A DNA stretch of 64,000 nucleotides, from the NCBI GenBank assembly GCA_036925085.1, contig JAUPFP010000007.1:997501-1061500 (forward strand), in the 5' to 3' direction. A program made the translations under genes and the position numbers. Shown piece after piece: positions 13,816 through 40,746 of this stretch. This DNA is from Brachycybe producta (taxonomy: Eukaryota > Arthropoda > Diplopoda > Playtdesmida > Andrognathidae). Under the pieces are notes generated by a model. The model had not been told where the DNA came from. It ran no database searches and saw nothing but the letters and a program-made list of their open reading frames with translations. The first letter of the stretch is position 1; every line of letters starts with the position of its first letter.

Positions 13816-15016
13816 TTGGAACATTTCATTGTTGAATGAACTTGAATTTTAATTGACGAAATGTGAATAGGCCTACTTATTAATTTTGCATGAGATATTT
13901 AATTATTCGGCTGAAAGATTCAAAATTAATGTTTTCAAATTATCATGAAAAGTTTTATTTTAAAAGATATTGTCGTGAAAATACTTTTAGCCCATTCGTC
14001 TACTTTAGTGGTTTTTCTAATTCTAATTTGAAGAAAAATAATTCAAATTACGTACATTTTGTTTTAAATCTTTGAATTTACCGTTAGGTGGGTGGGAGGG
14101 GGACCTGGCTGAAATAGGCCCTAACTGAGACTGACCGCTAGTGGACCCACATAACAAAAGTTCATCCATAAAGGGGTCAATTCGACAATATTTCTTTCGT
14201 TTCTACCCAAGAGTGACTTGGACTTTTTTTTAAACTTTGTTTTCCATAATAAATACATAAATTTCATTTGTTGATGTGGTGTAAAATGGTTCCTTAAAAA
14301 AATCACCCACCCCTGAGCCCCCTCAATCCGCAACCCTGAGCCCCCCTTTCTTTTATTTTCTACTATCGCTCAAGTTCACTTGTTTTCCAATTAATTCTTG
14401 GTTGTTGTTTTGTGGTTAGTTTTCCCACACATAAGGGTTTTTTTTCGTTAATCTTGATCTGAGACTCCCCATCCCCTTAACCTCCTCCTTACCCCATTTT
14501 TAGTAAAGTGGTCTTCACGACGATAAAAAAAAATTAGTTTTAAACGTGATTCGAAGCCTGCCTCCGTTCTTGCCCCCTGGTCAACACGATTGCCCCCTAA
14601 GAGCACCAAGTTCCCACCGCCAAAAAAGACGATGGCTAACCACAATTGCAACCTTCCTATCTTTCTTTTTCTACTTTCCCCGCCCAATTCCCCCCAATTT
14701 TTCTCTTTGTGGTCCAACTAGTTTTTTTTTTCTCTCTTTCTTTATTTTACTTTACTTAAATTTTTGGCTACCTGTGTAACTTTTGGCCTCTAGGGTTATT
14801 ATATTCAATGGCGTTTTCTCTCTTGTAAATAGGGACACTCAAAATTGATTTAGGACCCGAATATTACCCTAAATTCAGTAACTTTTTAAAAAGACTACTG
14901 TTTAACGGTTATTATTAAATTTTGAACTATTTTAAACGCCGCTTTTTTTCTGACCCTAATTCATACAATTTTGACAGCAAGTTCGTAAGTTTCTAGTTTA
15001 TAATTTCTCATTTCAG

Positions 15017-33285
<18,269 letters not shown>

Positions 33286-33326
33286 CAAAAGAAAAAGGTA
33301 ATTTATATTTACACCTGCTGTATGAA

Positions 33327-33332
33327 AATAAA
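33327..33332 (+). promoter_or_regulatory. Candidate polyadenylation signal of SUPT3H
   Basis: AATAAA lies 42 bases after the SUPT3H stop codon. Cleavage 10-30 bases further on would fall just before the SRP14 stop codon on the other strand, so the two transcripts would meet tail to tail. Confidence 0.6.
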
Positions 33333-33380
33333 ACCGAAAAAAAAAGAAGGCAAAGATAAAACGACTTTTTGTTTTCTTTC

Positions 33381-34874
33381 TCATTGAGTCGCTTTTGTCT
33401 TTTTGGTTGTTCCTTTGGTCGATCCTTTCTTATTGGTGTGTTTCTTCAGTGAATCCATGTTGGCCTTGAGCACGTTTGCGTACGCCTACAAAATAACGAA
33501 TTCGAACATATCCAATGTTAGTAACGAAACCCATTGAACGTTTTCGTTGTTATCCATCACTTGCCATATGAAACTTGTTGACGTCTTTCGCGTGTACCTT
33601 CAAAAAACGAAAACATACAAGAAACAACATTGATAAAGGGAAGAACTGGTTAACCGTGATGATAATAAATTAATATAATCTAGAATTAACCTTACCACTG
33701 TGCTTATTTTTGTGTTTCCCGATTTTGCTCGAATGAGGCAGTGGTAATCGGTGCTCGTCGTCGTCGTAACAGCCTGCAACGCGGATTCTCCACCTTTTTG
33801 CGACTCTCTCGGCTTGGGTTTAGTTCTTCCATCGTCTGTGCGGCGAGAGGAGGTTATAGTAAGTTAATGAAACTGGACACTTAATTTTCACAGTTGTGGG
33901 CCGCGTTTTTAAACCGTGCCTTCTTCGAGAGCCTAGACATTCCAGGGTTGCACGTGCCACGACACACGGGTCAATTCTGGCCCTTCCAAAATTTGTTCAA
34001 ATGGCTCTAGCAACCTAACGGCAATTCGAAACATCACGAATTTACCTTAACAACCTGAAGAATGTGTTAAGGAATACACCCAATTTTTCTTAAAAGCTCA
34101 AAGACGTTTTTTTTTTGAGAACCGAAAGGTGGCTTGCCAAAGGGACCTTTTTAAGGTCAATGGTATTTGAACATGGGTCAAGCAAATTTATCATAATTAA
34201 AAATTGTATAAAATATAAACTCCTTTAACTATTACAACCGTTAACGTTAATACTTGGCCACAACATTCAAGAAGAGATTGCACCTTTAATTATCGTTAAA
34301 AATTCAACTTAAAGGCATAAAAGGTAGCTAGAATCGAGACCCATGTTTTTGGAAACATCAAATTTATCATTACGGTGTGGAGTCATGTAACTCGTGCACG
34401 TGCGCTGGAGTGTTTCTAGGCTCTTAATCTGCTCCGCGCATTTGCCCGTAACGTGTCACGTCCTTACATGTGACACATTCCGGATTCTGACGATTTTGTC
34501 GAAATGACTGCCATTTATGATTAGGAATTATTCCTCCCGCCCCCTCCCCCCGTTCCGTTCCCTGCCAAATTGGTTTTCGAGCTCAGTGCAGGTGTACTGA
34601 GTTGCATTAAATACGCAAGGGAGACGCGACAGCCGGCGCAAAAAACGGGCCCCCCCAAAACAGATAGACAGAGAGAGAGAGAGTGACGTGTAGCCTACAT
34701 CTCTTCATTGTGAGCAACACTTTGCCCGAAGTCCTCGTTCTTTGGAAAAGACGAGTCAATTCGCTCAGAAACTAAACAGAGAAATAAATAGAATATTGAA
34801 ACAAATTGCAAAACGCATCTTCAATTTCAAAAGCTGTTAAAAGAAATTACCGCATCGTATTCCAAAGCAACCAT
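33381..34874 (-). CDS. SRP14: SRP14, signal recognition particle 14 kDa subunit (5 exons, complete)
   Basis: SRP14 pairs with SRP9 on the Alu domain of SRP RNA and mediates elongation arrest during cotranslational targeting to the ER. Exons in gene order: 34874-34851 (ATG at 34874), 34771-34699, 33835-33696, 33597-33565, 33485-33381 (TGA at 33383-33381). The product is 124 residues, within the family range. Landmarks: FLSELTRLFQRTRTSG in exon 2; YDGRTKP across the exon 2/3 join; CLIRAKSGNTKISTV ending exon 3; KDVNKFHM in exon 4; AYANVLKANMDSLKKH in exon 5; then a Lys/Thr-rich tail as in other SRP14 proteins. Intron 4 (33564-33486) begins GCAAGT, the standard GC-AG donor, and only that splice keeps the frame. 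Intron 2 is 863 bases and partly GC-rich. The neighbour SUPT3H is convergent; the gene at 36663 is divergent, 1.8 kb away. Confidence 0.95.
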
Positions 34875-34884
34875 TGCAGTGATG

Positions 34885-34928
34885 TATCGATATATATATA
34901 TACAACGCCAAATCATTCGATATCGATA
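34885..34928. promoter_or_regulatory. Two TATCGATA palindromes just upstream of SRP14
   Basis: Two exact TATCGATA octamers (34885-34892 and 34921-34928) lie 11 and 47 bases upstream of the SRP14 ATG. In Drosophila this octamer is the DRE core bound by DREF, common in housekeeping core promoters, so a promoter role fits SRP14. The region is AT-rich and the octamer also occurs elsewhere in the window (near 1630, for example), so chance remains possible. Confidence 0.45.
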
Positions 34929-35008
34929 TTCAGTGATAAAACCATAAAACAGTGGCGTCAATGGGGACATTTATTTAACATGTGAGAATGAGCCATATGT
35001 CTAATAAA

Positions 35009-35600
35009 GCGCCTCTAGTGGCAGTAGGCTAAAAGACGGCCCCCCCTAAGAAGTTAGCAGACGAAACTTTAACATAGAACTCTATGGAAAAATTGCTGCA
35101 CCTGTAAGTTTTTTTTGCCGTTTTCTCACAAATTACTTGCCGAATTTTCGTGAATTCTTGAAAAAATAAGTACAAAAATACTTAGTTTCACATACTTGCA
35201 TTAGTTTTTTTAATATTTCACATTGTTTTGTTGTTTTCGATGTTTTGTTCTGAACGTTGCTGTTAAACCGAAACTTTTAACATGGAAGCCAATGGAGATT
35301 TCGATAAGTCGGTAAGTTCTTTTGCTTATTTCTTGTAAATTACTTGCACAATTATCGTGCAATTTTAAAGAAATAAAGATGAATAGGTAGTTTTATAACT
35401 AATCATTGTTTTATTAATGTTCTTGCTGTTTGTTTGTTTTTCATGTGTTATTCAAAAATTCACGTCAACTATTCAGCATAGGTTTCAGAATAAAACATTG
35501 AAAACAAACAAACAACGAGGGACATTAAACAACCAATGCCTGATTGTGTTAAAATTTCACGATAATTGTGCATTTTGTTCTACTTTAATAAAGACTTATC
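35009..35600. mobile_element. Family B element, second copy lacking the right end
   Basis: It begins GCGCCTCTAGTGGCAGTAGG and follows 17134-17650 through CTTTAACATAGAACTCTATG, the TTTCGATAAGTC..TTCTTTTGC region and GAATAAAACATTGAAAACAA. The right inverted end is absent. It lies 134 bases upstream of the SRP14 start codon. Confidence 0.75.
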
Positions 35601-35804
35601 TAAATATAATTTAATTTAAAAGTGGCTCCTAGACGCTCAATATTAATTGTTTATCAATATTGTGCAATAATTTTGACGCTCTCCCTAGACTGTATGCAAT
35701 CTATAAATCGAATTGTACAATAATTAGTTGAAAATGTTAAACTGGCAGTCTTGTTAAAAAAAAATGCTTGTAAAATACCTAAAAATAATTTTAAAAAAAA
35801 CACA

Positions 35805-35950
35805 CAATTAAACCACGGTGAAGCCAACACATTTGGGAATGTGCTGATTTATTTCTGGTTTTTTAATGGACGTTTTTTGCTTTATATACGAGCGCGTACG
35901 CAATGGAGTTAAGAAAGAAGTTAGAAATTCGCGATTTTGAAATAGGTTTT
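35805..35950 (+). repeat. Solitary diverged copy of the 195-bp repeat
   Basis: The segment carries GGTGAAGCCAACACATTTGG, a following GTGCTGATTTATTTCTGG and ATGGAGTTAAGAAAG in the order seen in the tandem units at 5190-5762. It lies in the SRP14/36663-gene intergenic region. Confidence 0.55.
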
Positions 35951-36662
35951 TTTTTTGTCATTCTATCACTCCGTCAACATATATTTAAGGTGCACATTGC
36001 ACTTAGAACCATCAAAATTGGACAACTTTAAATATGAAAAATAAACATATTATTGCCGTGACTGTGTGTATTTTAAAAATTAACATTTTTTCTTTAACAT
36101 CGGGTCTATGGGGATCAATAGAAAAACGATGCTAGCGCTCTTTGTGGAGATTTTTCAAAGTAATTTTGCGATGTAGCCTCTCAAGTCAAAGGTAGCACTT
36201 GCTTATATAGTGCTTATGTATATGACTTAGCAAACATTATAAGAATTATGACATGCATATTAATGATTGAAGAAAGCAAATGTGAACTTTGAAGTTAGGT
36301 CACAATAATTAATGATTATTTGGTGGTTCGTGAAACCTTATCAATCTCTCTGGTTATTACTTTGTTGTGAATTAAGTGACTCTATATTTCCAAGAAATAA
36401 TAACAACGATGATAACGATTATGGAACTTTTGTTTTATCACCTTTGTCAGGTGTTAACTCGAATGACCTCAACTTTCAGGTGGGGTGTCACACACACCCC
36501 CTCATACCGAGGCACTTAAATACGTATATCATATAATGTACATTACTTGATTTGGGAACAGAGTCCACTCAAATATACACACATTGAGGTGTTAAAATTA
36601 GAGACTGAAATCAGTCTGTCGTTTCAATTTCAGCACCGTAAAACTGTCCCTTTTTGTGGACG

Positions 36663-37405
36663 ATGTCTCCTCTATGTGCCGCCGCCGCTACCACCACCAC
36701 CGTCTCATCGTTCGTTATCGTTCTTCTTCTAGTTCTGTCTTTTGCGGATGTGGTTAACTGTTTGGGTCTGGTGGACTTTACTCGAGTTATCTTCCAGTTC
36801 CCTCACACAGAAACAGCCACCGATCCGGTCACTGCTTACACCGTTCTAGGCGTCGGACTTTCTATTGTTGTCGTAGGATTCTATTTGGGGATCATTCCTA
36901 GAGAATTTCGCCTCAAGCGATCTCCTTTAGATGATTCGACTACCGAAGATGACCACCGATCACCTCTGACAGCAATTTTAGATGTACACAAAAAAAAAAA
37001 CGACTGTCGTCTTTTAATTTGACAGTTTTCTGGTTTTTCTCTTTTTAATTGAATTTTAGATGATGTGGGAGTTGGATTCGATGGACGGAGGGGGAGGAGG
37101 GTGTTTGACCACGTACTTGTGCCACTCGAAGACAACTTCGGACAACGGTCACCTGTTCTCGTCGTCGGCAGAATTACTCCTCAAACAAACCCTCCAGTAA
37201 TTAACTTCTAGCGGGGTATTTTACAGTTTTCTAACTATTTGTTTGATTTTATGATAACAGGTTGTTTCTGCGATTGGAACTTAATTCAATTTGTGAGTCG
37301 GTAAAACCGACTGATGTCCCTCTTTTCAGTAAACGTTGTCGAATCTTTGGAGAAAAGCTTCGGTCCACGATCGGTAATTTTACAAAGTATATTGAAGTAC
37401 TATAA
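36663..37405 (+). CDS. Unrecognised 200-residue protein with signal peptide and one membrane segment (3 exons)
   Basis: Three exons (36663-36983, 37060-37196, 37261-37405) join through short GT-AG introns of 76 and 64 bases in matching phase to give 200 residues ending in TAA. I do not recognise the family. Visible parts: a hydrophobic N-terminus (about residues 18-34, VIVLLLVLSFAD region) that looks like a signal peptide; a second hydrophobic stretch (about 62-84, VLGVGLSIVVVGFYLGIIP); a charged linker; a Gly5 run; then a C-terminal part with Cys at CLTTYLCHS, SICESV and RCRIFGEKL that could form disulfides. The ATG at 36663 has an in-frame TAA 24 bases upstream. A pyrimidine-rich TTTCAG at 36628-36633 could be the acceptor of a 5' UTR intron. 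A secreted or membrane protein is inferred; no function is assigned. Divergent from SRP14. Confidence 0.65.
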
Positions 37406-37708
37406 TTTGATTGCGATCGACGACGACGACGAGAGTTAACTCCGATTGCTCATGTGTTGTGATTTCGTCATTTTCAAATGTTGTACTGATTTCACTTTGA
37501 TTTTATTATACAATGTATATCTTCACCTATTTATGTCTTAAAGTAATGTTTTTCGAGCTACATTTCCATTTGGTCAAAATGATTCAACCTTTAAAAAGTT
37601 CATCCACCACAAAAGGGCAATTTTGGTAAGGGTGCTTCCCGTTTCGCCCAGTTCTGAGCTGTAATTTACAAAATAGACAATAATAATTCTAATCATAATA
37701 AGCACAAT

Positions 37709-37820
37709 GATTTTTTATTATTATTATTAATTATTATTAGTAATTATTAATTATTATTAATTATTAATTATTATTAATTATAAATTATTATTAATTATTA
37801 TTACTATTACTATTATTTTG
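37709..37820. repeat. (ATT/TTAA)-rich microsatellite
   Basis: ATT triplets alternating with TAATTA; it lies 3' of the 36663 gene. Confidence 0.9.
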
Positions 37821-37887
37821 TTAATGTGAGAATTTCGGGTGTTTTGTTTGTGTGCAATTTTTTTTACTTAAACTCGTAAATTTATAA

Positions 37888-37893
37888 AATAAA
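37888..37893 (+). promoter_or_regulatory. Possible polyadenylation signal of the 36663 gene
   Basis: An AATAAA sits 483 bases after the stop, beyond an (ATT)-rich tract. The 3' UTR would be long, so a non-canonical signal nearer the stop is also possible. Confidence 0.3.
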
Positions 37894-37929
37894 TTTTTTA
37901 TCACCGTTGTTTTTACCCCCTTATCTGGT

Positions 37930-38170
37930 CCTCAGACGTCTGCCGGGGCCCTCCTGAGTTCATTTCAGAGGTTTTCACGCCGCCATTTTGTGTCCTTGGC
38001 CTCAGAAAAAAATTAGCTCTAATAGAAATTATTCAAAGACTGAAGTCTGAAAAAATTAGCCTCCTTGGAGGTCTGTTGGTCTCTCCTGAGTTCAATTCAG
38101 TACTTTTTAGAGCATCTGGAACATTTTCATTTTTGGCCATTTTGGTGTGAAACGCCATTTTGTGTCGTCA
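37930..38170 (-). repeat. Diverged duplicated unit carrying inverted satellite motifs
   Basis: Two similar halves (from about 37931 and 38070) share TCTGC/TCTGT..CTCCTGAGTTCA..TTCAG. Each ends in CGCCATTTTGTGTC, the reverse complement of the core of the 23-bp satellite right of the gap. They mark the left edge of the satellite block in opposite orientation. Confidence 0.65.
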
Positions 38171-38194
38171 TCTTTCATTTTTCATCCTTCATCC

Positions 38195-38410
38195 TTAGTC
38201 CCCCCTTCGTCCCCCCTTCGTCTCCATTTCGTTCCCCTTTGTCCCCCTGTGTCTCCGTCTTCGTCCCCATCTTCATCCCCCTTCGTCCCTCTTTGTCCCC
38301 CTGCATCCCCTCCTGTGTCTCTTCATGGGTCCCCCCTGCGTTCCCCCGCGCCCCCCTGCTACCCCCTGCATCCCCCCTGCGTCCTGCCTGCGTCCTCCTC
38401 GGCTCCCCTC
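38195..38410 (+). repeat. C-rich minisatellite, unit near CTTCGTCCCCCC
   Basis: An irregular array of roughly 12-base units (TTCGTCCCC, CTGCGTCC variants). It is extremely strand-asymmetric (C and T). Confidence 0.85.
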
Positions 38411-38569
38411 GCACGACCTTCTCAACGCGGCTCCATCTTTGGCGCCATCGGTCAGGCTGACCCCGTCTTCGTCCCCGTCCCCTCGTCCCCTCTCGTACCC
38501 GAAGGGAAACGATGCCTGCCGGAAAAGATGGAAATGCAAAGGCCGGCGCGTCACGGGAGGCAAGGACGA

Positions 38570-39090
38570 CAACTGAACGACAGAGGGACAGAGAACTGAG
38601 AGAGAGAGGGAACCGAACAGAAAAGGGGAAGAAAGAAAGAATGATAGGTAGAAGGAAGAGAAGCGGGAAAGAAGAGAGGAGAAGAAGAAAGAAGGAAGAA
38701 GAAAGAAGGGGGGAAGAGAGGAAGGAAGGAAGGCAGAAAAAGAAAGGGAGGACGAAGGCAGGAAGAAAGGAAGAAAGAAGGAAGGCCGGACGGCAGAAGG
38801 GGAGAGGACGAAGGGAAGATCTCTTCCTCTCCTTCCTCCTTCCTTCCTCCCTTTCCTCCCTTCGGGAGGAAGGAAGAAGGGAGGAAGAAGGCGGCTGAGA
38901 AGAAGACAAGGAAGAAGGCCCTCCCTTCCTTCCTTCCTTCCTCAGGAAGAAAGCAAGAAGGAAGAAAGGGGGGAAGAAAGAAAGGAAGGAAGACAAGGGG
39001 GAAGAAAGAAGGCAGGAAGGGGGAACGAAAGGAAAGGAAGAAGAAGGAAGGAAGGAAGAAAGGAAGAAAGAAGGAAGGAAGGAAGAAAGG
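38570..39090. repeat. Purine-rich (GGAAG/GAAAGGA)n tract
   Basis: Mostly A and G on the + strand, broken by a pyrimidine insert at 38815-38870. A TTCCTCCC-TTC-GGGAGGAA hairpin sits near 38860. Confidence 0.9.
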
Positions 39091-40646
39091 ACCTTCCGAG
39101 TCCTCCCTTCCTTCCTCCCTTCCTCCTTCCTTCCGGCCCTTGATCCTTCCTCCCGTCCTCTCTTCCTTCCTCCCTTTCTCCTATTCTCCCTTCCTCCCTC
39201 CCTCTCTTCCTTCCTCCTTCTCCTTCCTTCCTTCCTTCTCTGCTCCTTCGCTCCCTTCCTCCCTTTCTCCTTCCTCCCTCCCTCCTCCTCTTCCTTCTCC
39301 TCCTCTCCTTCCTCTTTCCTCCTCTCCTCTCTCCTCTCTCCTCTCTTCCTCCTCTCTCTCCTCCTCTCTTCCTCTTTCCTCCTCCCTCTCTTCCGCCCTC
39401 CCTCCCTCTCTTCCTCCCTCCCTCCCTCTCTTCCTCCCTCTCTTCCTCTCTCCCTCCCTCCCTTCCTTACTTCCTCCCTTCCTTCCTCTCTTCCTCCCTC
39501 CCTCCCTTCCTCCCTCTCTTTCTCTCTCCCTCCCTCTCTTCCTTATTTCCTCCCTTCCTCCCTTCCTTCCTCCCTCCCTCTTTCTTCCTCCCTTTCTTCC
39601 TCACTCCCTCCCTTCCTTCCTTACTTCCTCCCTTCCTCCCTTCCTTCCTCCCTCTCTTCCTTCCTCACTCCCTCCCTCCTCTCTTCCTTCCTTACTTCCT
39701 CCCTTCCTTCCTCCCTTCCTTCCTCCCTCTCTTCCTTCCTCCCTTTCTTCCTCACTCCCTCCCTCCTCTCTTCCTCCCTTTCTTCCTCACTCCCTCTCTC
39801 CTCTCTTCCTCCCTTTCTTCCTCACTCCCTCCCTCCTCTCTTCCTCCCTTTCTTCCTCACTCCCTCTCTCCTCTCTTCCTCCCTTTCTTCCTCACTCCCT
39901 CCCTCCCTCCCTCCCTCCCTCCCTCCCTCCCTCCCTTCCTCTCTTCTTCCTCCCTTCCTCCCTCTCTCTTTTCCTCACTCCCTCCCTCCCTCCCTCCCTT
40001 CCTCCCTTCCTCCCTTCCTCTCTTCTTCCTCCCTTCCTCCCTCTCTCTTTTCCTCACTCCCTCCCTCCCTCTGTTCCTCCCTTCCTTCCTTCCTCCCTCC
40101 CTCTCTTCCTTCCTCCCTCCCTCTCTTCCTTCCTCCCTCCCTCTTTTCCTCACTCCCTCTTCCTCTCTTCCTCCCTTCCTCTCTTTCTTCCTTACTTCCT
40201 CCCTTCCTCTCTTCTTCCTCCCTTCCTCTCTTCTTCCTCCCTCCCTCTCTCTCTTCCTCCGTCCCTTCTCTTCCTCCCTCCCTTCTCTTCCTCCCTTCCT
40301 CCCTCCCTCTCTTCCTCCCTCTTTTCCTCACTCCCTCTTCCTCTCTTCCTCCCTTCCTCCCTTTCTTCCTCCCTTTCTTCCTCCCTTTCTTCCTCCCTCC
40401 CTTCCTTACTTCCTCCCTTCCTTACTTCCTCCCTTCCTCTCTTCTTCCTCCCTTCCTCTCTTCTTCCTCCTTCCTCCCTCTCTTTTCCTCACTTCCTTCC
40501 TCTCTTCCTCCCTCCCTCTCTTCCTCCCTCTCTTCCTGCCTCCCTCTCTTCCTCTCTCTCTTCCTCTCTCCCTTCTCTTCCTCCCGTCCTCCCTCTGTTC
40601 CTCCCTCCCTTCTCTTCTTCCCTCCCTTCTCTTCCTCCCTTCCTCC
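39091..40646. repeat. Pyrimidine tract (CTTCC/CTCCC)n, about 1.5 kb
   Basis: Nearly pure C and T on the + strand up to the N gap, with longer-period repeats such as TTCCTCACTCCCTCCCTCC. Its open frames (Ser/Pro/Leu on one strand, Arg/Glu/Gly on the other) follow from composition and are not genes. Confidence 0.95.
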
Positions 40647-40746
40647 NNNNNNNNNNNNNNNNNNNNNNNNNNNNNNNNNNNNNNNNNNNNNNNNNNNNNN
40701 NNNNNNNNNNNNNNNNNNNNNNNNNNNNNNNNNNNNNNNNNNNNNN
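40647..40746. other. Assembly gap of exactly 100 N
   Basis: One hundred N separate the pyrimidine tract from the 23-bp satellite. A round 100 usually means a gap of unknown length. Confidence 0.98.

Larger units (their letters stand above)
1..15016. other. Noncoding region upstream of the first SUPT3H exon found
   Basis: I found no convincing exon in these 15 kb on either strand. All open frames are short, low in complexity and lack family resemblance or good splice sites. The SUPT3H exon at 15017 needs an upstream coding exon ending in phase 2, so part of this stretch is probably SUPT3H intron 1 and the start exon may lie here unseen or before the window. The stretch holds simple repeats (ATT, GA, poly-C near 2492), a 195-bp tandem repeat, three copies of palindromic family A, one copy each of families C and E, and a SINE-like copy, all listed separately. 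Confidence 0.6.
34875..36662. other. Divergent intergenic region, SRP14 / 36663 gene
   Basis: Contains the TATCGATA pair, the second family B copy and a lone unit of the 195-bp repeat. No coding sequence recognised. Confidence 0.7.

Noticed and set aside
36654-36662. TTG start giving three extra residues for the 36663 gene
   Set aside because: Animal nuclear genes start at ATG; the ATG at 36663 follows an in-frame stop closely.
38175-38996. Open frame of 273 codons on the - strand
   Set aside because: Composed of Ser/Phe/Leu and Arg/Gly/Glu runs from simple repeats.
39140-40646. Long Ser/Pro/Leu and Arg/Glu/Gly open frames
   Set aside because: Pure consequences of a pyrimidine/purine tract; also broken by the N gap.
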